Positions 30,677-36,988 of a stretch of 36,988 bases of DNA are shown one piece after another. The notes beneath the pieces were generated by a model. It was not told the DNA's origin and ran no database searches. It saw only the letters and a program-made list of their open reading frames with translations. Source of the stretch: Actinomadura montaniterrae. Its GTDB lineage: Bacteria; Actinomycetota; Actinomycetes; Streptosporangiales; Streptosporangiaceae. The stretch's first letter is position 1. The number at the start of each line of letters is the position of its first letter. The translations under genes and the position numbers were made by a program. The stretch covers positions 1 through 36,988 of the forward strand of contig NZ_WBMR01000085.1 of the NCBI RefSeq assembly GCF_008923365.1, in the 5' to 3' direction.

Positions 30677-31767
30677 GCGGCCCGCGTCCGGCGGTGGTGA
30701 TCGGCGGCGGGGTCGTCGGGCTGTCGGCGGCGTGCCATCTGGCGGAGGCGGGCGTCCGGACCGTGCTGCTGGAGCGGGACGAGCTGGGGTCGGGGGCGTC
30801 GCGGGCGACGGCGGACGTCGTCCGCACCTACTTTCCCGGCAATCCGGTCAGCTCGGCGATGGCGGTGCGGAGCCTCGCCGCGTACCGGGCGTTCGGCGAG
30901 CGGGCCGGGGCCGCGGTGCCGCTCCGGCGGGTCGGCTACCTGGTGCTGTTCGGCGAGCAGGAGCAGGTGGCGGCATGCGAGGCCGATCTGCCCGCGCAGC
31001 GCGCCGCGGGCGTCGACGTCGAGCTGATCGGCGCGGACGAGGCGCGGCGGCGCAACCCGCTGCTCGGCGACGTCCCGCTGGTGGCGGCGGCGTGGTCCCC
31101 GGACGCGTACGTCTCGGACACCGCGGCGATCGTCGCCGGTTTCGCCGAGGCGGCCCGGCGGGCGGGCGCCGAGCTGCGGACGGGCTGCCCGGTGAAGGCG
31201 GTCGACATCGGCGCGGGCCGGGTCGACACCGGCGACGGGCCGCTCGCCGCGCACGCCGTCGTGTGCGCGGCCGGGGCCTGGTCGGCGCCGCTGGCCCGCT
31301 CGGCGGGGGTGGAGCTGCCGCTCGGCGACCCGGTCGAACAGGAGCTGCTGGAGTGCGGTCCGCCGCCGTCTGGGGCGCCGATGCCGGACGTCCCGATGAC
31401 GCTGCACGCGGCGAGCGGCCTGCTCGTCCGCAGGCGCGGGGACGGGCTGCTGGTCGGCATGGGGTATCCGGGCGCGGACCGGGACGGGTGGCGGGCGCGG
31501 GTGCGCGAGCGGCTGGCCGAGGTGTACCCGGCACTGGCCGGGGCGGACGTGCGGACGGCGTTCACCGGCGTCCGCGACGCCAGCCCCGACCGGACGGAGT
31601 TCATCGGGCGGCTGCCGGGCGCGATCCCGTTCCTGTACGCGGCCGGGTTCTCCGGGCACGGGCTGTGCACGGCGCCGGCCGCCGGGGAGGTGGTCCGCGA
31701 CCTGTACTCCGGCCGCGCCCCCGGCGTCGACGCCGGACGGCTCGCAGCGACGCCGGAGCGGGTGTGA
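30673..31767 (+). CDS. FAD-dependent amine/amino-acid oxidoreductase (DAO family)
   Basis: 364 residues from GTG 30673, overlapping the previous stop by 4 bp. The N-terminal Rossmann motif is AVVIGGGVVGLSAACHLAEA, followed by VLLERDELGSGAS. The central and C-terminal parts show the DAO pattern: ADVVRTYFPGNP, AHAVVCAAGAWSAPLAR, DRTEFIGRLPG and YAAGFSGHGLCTAPAAGEVV, the last being the typical FAD-contact block. It resembles sarcosine or glycine oxidases and D-amino-acid dehydrogenases, which oxidise C-N bonds. In this operon it might oxidise the product of the upstream enzyme, which is inferred. No signal peptide or membrane segment. Confidence 0.88.
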   Translation: MSGPRPAVVIGGGVVGLSAACHLAEAGVRTVLLERDELGSGASRATADVVRTYFPGNPVSSAMAVRSLAAYRAFGERAGAAVPLRRVGYLVLFGEQEQVAACEADLPAQRAAGVDVELIGADEARRRNPLLGDVPLVAAAWSPDAYVSDTAAIVAGFAEAARRAGAELRTGCPVKAVDIGAGRVDTGDGPLAAHAVVCAAGAWSAPLARSAGVELPLGDPVEQELLECGPPPSGAPMPDVPMTLHAASGLLVRRRGDGLLVGMGYPGADRDGWRARVRERLAEVYPALAGADVRTAFTGVRDASPDRTEFIGRLPGAIPFLYAAGFSGHGLCTAPAAGEVVRDLYSGRAPGVDAGRLAATPERV

Positions 31768-32984
31768 CGGCCCCGGAGCGGGCCCGGTTCGTCCTGGATC
31801 CGGCGGTCCGGGACGTCCACGGGGAGAGCGCGCGGCTGCGGGAGGCGGGCGCCCTGGTGCCGGTGGAGGTCGAGGGCGTGCGGGCGTGGGCGGCGGCGCG
31901 GCATGCGGCGCTGGAGGCGGTCCTCGCCCATCCGGACCTGTCGCGGGACGTCCGGCACTGGTCGGCGGAGGGGCGGCGGGCGCTGCGCGCGGACGGGTCG
32001 CTCGCCCCGATCGTGCTGGCCAGGACGATGCTGAACGCGGAGGGCGAGGAGCACCGGCGGCTGCGCGGCCCGCTGTCGCGGGTGTTCTCGGCGCGCCGGA
32101 TCGCCGCGATGCGTCCCCGGGTGGAGGCGGTGACGGCGGAGTTCGTCGACCGGCTGGCGGGCCTGCCGCCCGGTCCGGTCGACCTGCGCCGGGAGTTCGC
32201 GTACCCGCTGCCGTGCGAGGTCATCTCGGACGTGATGGGCATCCCGCGCGAGCGCCGCGCGGAGCTGACCGGCAACGACCACGTGCTCACGACGACGCGC
32301 GGGACGCCGGAGCGCCTGGCCGGCGCGCGCGCCGGGCGGGACGCGGTGATCCGGGAGACCGTCGAGGAGCGGCGCCGCTCCCCCGCCGACGACCTGATCA
32401 GCGACCTGGTCGCGCTGGAAGGCGCGGAGCTGACCGAGGGCGAGGTGTTCGACACCGTCCAGGAGCTGTACGTGGCGGGCCACGTGACCACGGTCAACCT
32501 GATCACGAACGCGGTGCGGCTGCTGCTGGCGGACCCCGGCCAGCTCGACCTGGTGCGCGGCGGCGAACGGCCGTGGAGCGCGGCGGTGGAGGAGGCGCTG
32601 CGGCTGGAGTCGCCGCTGCGGCACTTCCCGATGCGCTACGCGGTGCGGGACGTGGAGATCTGCGGCGTGACGGTCCGGAAGGGCGAGGCCGTCCTCGCGT
32701 GCTTCGCCGCCGCGGGCCGCGATCCCGGCCGGTACGGGCAGCGGGCCGAGCGGTTCGACGTCGCGTCCGACCCGCCGCCTCACCTGTCGTTCGGGCACGG
32801 CGCGCACTTCTGCCTCGGCGCCCCGCTGGGCCGCCTCGTGGGCGAGGTGGCGCTGTCCGCGCTGTTCGGGGCGTTCCCGGGGCTCGCGCTCGCCAAGCCG
32901 CCGGACGAGCTGGACCCGGTGCGGTCGGTGCTCGCGCTGAGCACCACGTCCCTGCCGGTGCTGCTCGGCGGGACGTCCCGGTGA
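31764..32984 (+). CDS. Cytochrome P450
   Basis: 406 residues from GTG 31764 (GTGA overlap with the previous gene). The haem motif is FGHGAHFCLG with Cys350, the ExxR motif is E277-A-L-R280, and the C-helix region HRRLRGPLSRVF is typical of bacterial CYPs. The I-helix motif is AGHVTT (238-243): the usual acidic residue before the conserved Thr is Val, which often changes O2 activation. It should hydroxylate or oxidise a small molecule using ferredoxin and reductase partners, neither encoded in the operon. Length is normal. The substrate is unknown; the context suggests the product of the two upstream enzymes. Confidence 0.93.
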   Translation: MTAPERARFVLDPAVRDVHGESARLREAGALVPVEVEGVRAWAAARHAALEAVLAHPDLSRDVRHWSAEGRRALRADGSLAPIVLARTMLNAEGEEHRRLRGPLSRVFSARRIAAMRPRVEAVTAEFVDRLAGLPPGPVDLRREFAYPLPCEVISDVMGIPRERRAELTGNDHVLTTTRGTPERLAGARAGRDAVIRETVEERRRSPADDLISDLVALEGAELTEGEVFDTVQELYVAGHVTTVNLITNAVRLLLADPGQLDLVRGGERPWSAAVEEALRLESPLRHFPMRYAVRDVEICGVTVRKGEAVLACFAAAGRDPGRYGQRAERFDVASDPPPHLSFGHGAHFCLGAPLGRLVGEVALSALFGAFPGLALAKPPDELDPVRSVLALSTTSLPVLLGGTSR

Positions 32985-34471
32985 ACGGGCTCGGGCCCGC
33001 GCTCCTGGACGGCCTCCGGGCGGCGGGGCCGCGCGAGGTGCTGGTGTGCGGCGGGCTGCGGCTGTCCGGCGACGACGCCCTCGACATGGTGTCGGCGGCG
33101 GCCGGGCGGCTCGCGGCGGGCGGCGTCCGGCGGGGCGACACGATCGCGTGCCTGTACGGCACCGGCGCCGAGTCGCCCGTCGCGCGGATCGTCGCGCTCG
33201 CGCTCGGGTGCCGTTTCGTCCACGTCTGGGGCGGTGTGCCGGACGAGGTCGTGGTGCGGGCGATGCGGGCGCTGGACGCGTCCGCCCTGCTGTACGCCCC
33301 GTCACGGCGGGCGGAGGCGGAAAGGCTGCTCGCGGCGTGCCCGGTGCGCGTCCACGAGGCCCTCGACGACGACCTCTACCTCGCGCCCGCGACCGGCGAC
33401 GTGGACATGCCGGGCGTCCCGGACGGCGCCTCCCTGGTGACCTTCAGCAGCGGCACGACCGGGCAGAACAAGATCGTGGCGTACGGGCCGGACGCCGAAG
33501 CCGCCCACCTCGCCGCCGCGCAGGCCATGTACGGGCCGCCGCCGTGGCGGCTGCTGGTCACCCCCCGCGCGCGGTACCTGCCGGACATGTTCGTGATCTG
33601 GACGCTGGCGGGCGGCGGCACCGCCGTCCTGGAACCGGACGCGCGGCCGCAGCGGCTGGCGGAGACGATCGAGCGGGAGGCGGTGACGCACCTGATGGCG
33701 GGCCGTCCGGTCGACCTGTACGGGCTCGCCGAGCACCTGGAGGACGCGCCCGCCGACCTGACGACGCTGCGGCTGATCGTCTACGGCGGCGCCGCCGCCG
33801 TGCCCGCCCGCACCGCGCGGGCCGCCGGGCGGCTCGGCCCGCTGCTGATGCAGAACTACGGGACGTCCGAGGGCGGGTTCCTGACCGTGCTGGAGCCGCG
33901 CGACCACGCCCGGCCCGAGCTGCTGATGTCGGTCGGGCGCGCCGTGCCGGGCGTCGAGCTGCGCGTCCGCGACCGGCACGGCGCCGACCTGCCCGCGGGC
34001 GAGGCCGGCGAGGTGTGGACGCGGTCGCCGCAGCGGATGAGCGGCTACCCCGGCGACCCCGCGCGGACCGCCGCGGCGTGCCGGGACGGCTGGCTGCGCA
34101 CCGGCGACGTCGGCCGCATGGACGGCGACGGGCACCTGTTCCTGCTCGACCGGACCGAGGACCGGCTCCCCGGCGGCCTGTACGCGCACCCGATCGAGCA
34201 CGTCCTCACCGGCCACCCGGCCGTGCTCGACGCCGCCGTGTTCGCGCTCCCGCACGCCGCCGGGCGCGCCCTCGCGGGCGTCGTCGTCGGGCGGGACGGC
34301 CGGCCGGTCGACCTCGACGGCCTCCGGGAGCTGGTGCGCGGCGCACTCGGGGCGCGCTGCGAGCCGCGGCACCTGTGGGAGATCGACGAGCTGCCCCGCA
34401 CGCCCGGCGGCAAGCCCGACAAGGCCGCGCTGGCCACCCGGTTCGCCGCGGGCCCCGCCGCGCCCCGCTAG
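32981..34471 (+). CDS. Adenylate-forming enzyme (AMP-dependent ligase/synthetase family)
   Basis: 496 residues from GTG 32981 (GTGA overlap). ANL-family motifs: P-loop FSSGTTGQNKIVAY (155-168), where the usual Pro before Lys164 is Asn; A5 MQNYGTSEGG; A7 GWLRTGDVGRMDGDGHLFL; hinge region DRTEDRLPGGLY; and the C-terminal catalytic Lys478 in RTPGGKPDK. It activates a carboxylic acid as an acyl-AMP and may pass it to CoA, an amine or a carrier. No carrier protein is encoded in the cluster, so CoA ligation or direct amide formation is more likely. It closes the four-gene unit. Confidence 0.9.
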   Translation: MNGLGPALLDGLRAAGPREVLVCGGLRLSGDDALDMVSAAAGRLAAGGVRRGDTIACLYGTGAESPVARIVALALGCRFVHVWGGVPDEVVVRAMRALDASALLYAPSRRAEAERLLAACPVRVHEALDDDLYLAPATGDVDMPGVPDGASLVTFSSGTTGQNKIVAYGPDAEAAHLAAAQAMYGPPPWRLLVTPRARYLPDMFVIWTLAGGGTAVLEPDARPQRLAETIEREAVTHLMAGRPVDLYGLAEHLEDAPADLTTLRLIVYGGAAAVPARTARAAGRLGPLLMQNYGTSEGGFLTVLEPRDHARPELLMSVGRAVPGVELRVRDRHGADLPAGEAGEVWTRSPQRMSGYPGDPARTAAACRDGWLRTGDVGRMDGDGHLFLLDRTEDRLPGGLYAHPIEHVLTGHPAVLDAAVFALPHAAGRALAGVVVGRDGRPVDLDGLRELVRGALGARCEPRHLWEIDELPRTPGGKPDKAALATRFAAGPAAPR

Positions 34472-34541
34472 GGGCCCGTACGGCGAGCGGTTCATCCCGG
34501 TCCCTGGGATACTGTGCGGGATGACGGAAAGGGGCGGCTGA

Positions 34542-36988
34542 GTGCTGATCGGCAGGACCGCCGAGCTGGCGGAGCTGACCGGCGCGCTCGACCGGGCCGC
34601 CGCGGGCGGCGCCGCCGTCGTGCTGGTCAGCGGCGACGCCGGCGTCGGCAAGACGCATCTGGTGTCCGCGCTCACCGCCGCCGCCCGCGAGCGGGACTGC
34701 GCCGTGCTGGTCGGGCAGTGCGCCGAGCTGGGCGAGAGCATGCCCTACCTGCCGCTGGCGGACGCGCTGTGGACCGCGTCGCGCGGCACCGGCCCCGAGG
34801 CGGCCGGCGTGCGCGCGGCGCTGGAGTCCCGCCCGGTGCTGCGGCGGCTGCTCCCGGACGGCGAGGGCTCCCCCGACGCGGCGTCCGAGCTCGGCCAGCA
34901 GCAGCTGTTCGGCGCGGTGCTCGGGCTGCTCGGCGAGCTCGGCGCGCGCACCGAGGGCCGGGACCGGCCCGTCCTGCTCGTCCTTGAGGACCTGCACTGG
35001 GCCGACCGGTCGACCCGGCACCTGCTGACCTTCCTCAGCCGGGTGCTGTCGCGCGAGCGGGTCTGCCTCGTCGGCACCTACCGGTCCGACGACCTGCACC
35101 GCAGGCACCCGCTGCGGCCGGTGGTCGCCGAGCTGCTGCGGCTGCCGACCGTGACCGGCGTCGAGGTCCGCCCGTTCGGGCCCGCCGAGACCGCCGAGTA
35201 CCTCGCCGGGCTGGCGGGCGGCGGCGCGCCCGTCACCGCCGGCACCGTCGAGCGGGTACACCGCCGCTCCGAGGGCAACGCGTTCTACGCCGCCGAACTG
35301 TACTCGGCGGAGAGCACCGGCGACGACCTGCCCGCCGGACTCGCGGACCTGCTGCTGTCGCGGGTCGAGCGGCTGTCGGACGGCGCGCAGCGCGTCGTCC
35401 GGGTCGCCGCGGTCGCCGGCCGCCGCATCGACGACGAGCTGGTCCGCCGGGCGGCGGGCCTGGACGAGGCCGCGGTCGGGGAGGCGCTGCGCGAGGTCGT
35501 CTCGCACCAGCTGCTCGTCCCGGCGGGCACCGGCTACACGTTCCGGCACGCGCTGCTGCGCGAGGCCGTCTACGCCGACCTGCTGCCGGGCGAGCGGACC
35601 CGGCTGCACGCCGACTTCGCCCGGCTGCTCGGCGCGGGCCCGGACGTCCCGCCGGGCGGGCGGCGCGGGTCGGCGGCGGAGCTGGCGCACCACAGCCTCG
35701 CCGCGCACGACCTGCCGACCGCGTTCGCCGCGTCGGTGCGGGCGGGCCGGGAGGCCGAGCGGCTCGGCGCGCCCGACGAGGCGTTCGAGCACTACGACCG
35801 GGCGCTGGAGCTGTGGGAGGCGGTGCCGGACCCGGAGGGCGCGTCCGGCACCGACCGGATGGGGCTGGCGCTCGACACCGTCCGCACGTCGGGGCGGGCC
35901 GGCGAGCAGCGCCGCGCGATCTCCCGGCTGCGGCGCCTGCTGGAGCTCGCCGACCCCGCGGACGTCGTGCTCGGCGCCCGGATCCGGGACCGGCTCGCCG
36001 AGTACCTCTCCGACGTCGACGAGGACGACGAGTCGCAGGAGATGGCCCGCGCCGCCGTCGCGATGCTGCCGCCGGACCCGCCGCGGCCCGAGCGCGCCGC
36101 CGCGCTGTCCACCTACGCCCGCACGCTGCTGTACAAGGACGAGCACGGCGAGATGCCCGCGGTCGCGGAGGAGGCGATCGAGCTGGCGCGCGCCACAGGC
36201 GCCACCGGCGCCGAGGCGAGCCTGCTGGTGACGCTCGGCGTGTTCCGCGAGTCGCGGGAGGCCGACCCGGACGTGGTCGAGGTGTTCGAGCGGGCCCGGG
36301 ACCTGGCGCTGGAGGGCGGCCGCCAGGTCGTCGCGCTGCGCGCCGCGTTCCACCACGCGCGGGCGAAGTTCGACCGCGGCGACCTCGCCGGCGCCACCGC
36401 CGCGGCCGACGAGGCCGTGAAGTGGACGATGGACGCCGGGCTCGGCTGGAGCACCTACGGGATCGTCCTGCGCTGCCTGCGGTACCTGATCCACTACACC
36501 TCCGGCGACTGGGCGGAGGCGGACCGGCTCGCCGGCGAGTTCGCCGTCCGGGTCGCGCGGACGCCGGAGGCGCAGGTGTCGGCGTACGCGCTGTTCACCG
36601 AGGTCGCCCAGGGCAGCCCGGCGGTGGAGGAGCGGCTGCGCTGGATCGCGCCGCTGTGGGCGAGGGACTCGTTCCTCAACTACGTCGCGCACGGCCTCGC
36701 CGCCGAGCACGCGCTCTGGAACGGCGACCCCGGCGAGGCGGTCGAGCACGTCGAGCGGACGCTGCGGGAGAGCGTCTACACGCAGGAGGCCCCCGTCATC
36801 CGCGTCGCGGCGATCGGCCTGTGGGCGCACGCCGAACTGGCGGCCCGCGCCCGCGCCGCCGGGGACGACGACGCGGTCCGCGCCGCGATCGAGGCGGGCG
36901 ACGACCTGATCGGGCGCGCCCGCCGCGCCGCGGCGACCACCTCCGACGGCTGGCCCCGCGGATGGCTCGGCGTCGAGGGGCGCGCCTG
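34542..36988 (+). CDS. LAL-type regulator: AAA ATPase with helical repeats (partial, runs off the window)
   Basis: Open from GTG 34542 to the right edge (815 residues seen, no stop). AAAGGGG lies seven to eight bases upstream. The N-terminus VLIGRTAELAELTGALDRAA leads to Walker A GDAGVGKT (31-38) and Walker B VLLVLEDLHWADRS near residue 145. Later come VVRVAAVAGRRIDDELV, and FRHALLREAVYADLLPGERT as in LAL ATPases. Residues beyond about 370 are TPR-like helices. A LuxR HTH is expected at the missing C-terminus. Such proteins switch on adjacent biosynthetic genes. A seven-codon mini-ORF (34521-34541, MTERGG) ends exactly at the start codon. Whether it controls the upstream operon is inference. 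Confidence 0.85.
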   Translation, partial: MLIGRTAELAELTGALDRAAAGGAAVVLVSGDAGVGKTHLVSALTAAARERDCAVLVGQCAELGESMPYLPLADALWTASRGTGPEAAGVRAALESRPVLRRLLPDGEGSPDAASELGQQQLFGAVLGLLGELGARTEGRDRPVLLVLEDLHWADRSTRHLLTFLSRVLSRERVCLVGTYRSDDLHRRHPLRPVVAELLRLPTVTGVEVRPFGPAETAEYLAGLAGGGAPVTAGTVERVHRRSEGNAFYAAELYSAESTGDDLPAGLADLLLSRVERLSDGAQRVVRVAAVAGRRIDDELVRRAAGLDEAAVGEALREVVSHQLLVPAGTGYTFRHALLREAVYADLLPGERTRLHADFARLLGAGPDVPPGGRRGSAAELAHHSLAAHDLPTAFAASVRAGREAERLGAPDEAFEHYDRALELWEAVPDPEGASGTDRMGLALDTVRTSGRAGEQRRAISRLRRLLELADPADVVLGARIRDRLAEYLSDVDEDDESQEMARAAVAMLPPDPPRPERAAALSTYARTLLYKDEHGEMPAVAEEAIELARATGATGAEASLLVTLGVFRESREADPDVVEVFERARDLALEGGRQVVALRAAFHHARAKFDRGDLAGATAAADEAVKWTMDAGLGWSTYGIVLRCLRYLIHYTSGDWAEADRLAGEFAVRVARTPEAQVSAYALFTEVAQGSPAVEERLRWIAPLWARDSFLNYVAHGLAAEHALWNGDPGEAVEHVERTLRESVYTQEAPVIRVAAIGLWAHAELAARARAAGDDDAVRAAIEAGDDLIGRARRAAATTSDGWPRGWLGVEGRA

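Noticed and set aside
34450..34477. GGGCCCC/GGGGCCC inverted repeat at the end of the ligase gene
   Set aside because: The arms are only seven bases with a 14-base loop and no T run; this is expected by chance in such GC-rich sequence.
1..36988. CRISPR array, tRNA or rRNA genes, intact insertion sequences
   Set aside because: No regularly spaced direct repeats, cloverleaf-like or rRNA sequence, or transposase was recognised in any part of the window.

Overview
The window is very GC-rich actinomycete chromosome: nearly all third codon positions are G or C, GTG starts are common, and many genes overlap by 4 bp (GTGA or ATGA). The gene content points to a filamentous actinomycete, probably Thermomonosporaceae/Actinomadura-like. 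Indicators are an Scr1-type XRE regulator with DUF397, an AfsR-type SARP, LAL-type regulators, an SPFH/Arc/GPP34 operon and RsbW-like ATPases. The family-level assignment is inference from gene content. No rRNA, tRNA, CRISPR array or intact insertion sequence was seen.

Layout. 1-4.6 kb: the end of a flippase-like membrane protein, an amidohydrolase, a Cmx-like chloramphenicol-type exporter preceded by a candidate arginine-rich leader peptide, a secreted SGNH esterase, and a coupled pair (RsbW-like ATPase plus Cys-motif protein). 4.9-9.0 kb: the Scr1-type regulator/DUF397 pair, a NUDIX hydrolase, a PH-like membrane protein, an Excalibur lipoprotein, and a sigma-like protein coupled to an excisionase-like HTH protein. 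9.2-17.2 kb: a carotenoid oxygenase, a hypothetical protein, an epoxide hydrolase-fold protein divergent from a 1055-residue AfsR-type regulator, and a 14-TM drug exporter.

17.2-27.9 kb: an operon of SPFH protein, ribbon-helix-helix protein and GPP34 protein. Its promoter carries a perfect 16-bp palindrome between the -35 and -10 boxes. Then come Ohr (3' end unresolved at a C9 run), a PlsC acyltransferase, a DEDDh exonuclease, a second RsbW-like ATPase, a divergent MFS/TetR pair, an MscS channel, a CocE-type hydrolase, and a peroxiredoxin overlapped by a GGCT-like gene. 28.1-29.7 kb: a GT4 glycosyltransferase, its terminator, and a repeat-rich hairpin region.

29.7-37 kb: the most interesting region. 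Four genes run head to tail, each joined to the next by a GTGA overlap: a protein resembling cucumopine synthases (cyclophilin-like domain plus helical bundle), an FAD amine/amino-acid oxidase-type enzyme, a cytochrome P450 and an adenylate-forming enzyme. A large AAA/LuxR-type regulator follows and runs off the window. The arrangement suggests a small biosynthetic cluster. A Pictet-Spengler-like condensation followed by oxidation, hydroxylation and acyl/aminoacyl activation is a plausible but unproven chemistry.
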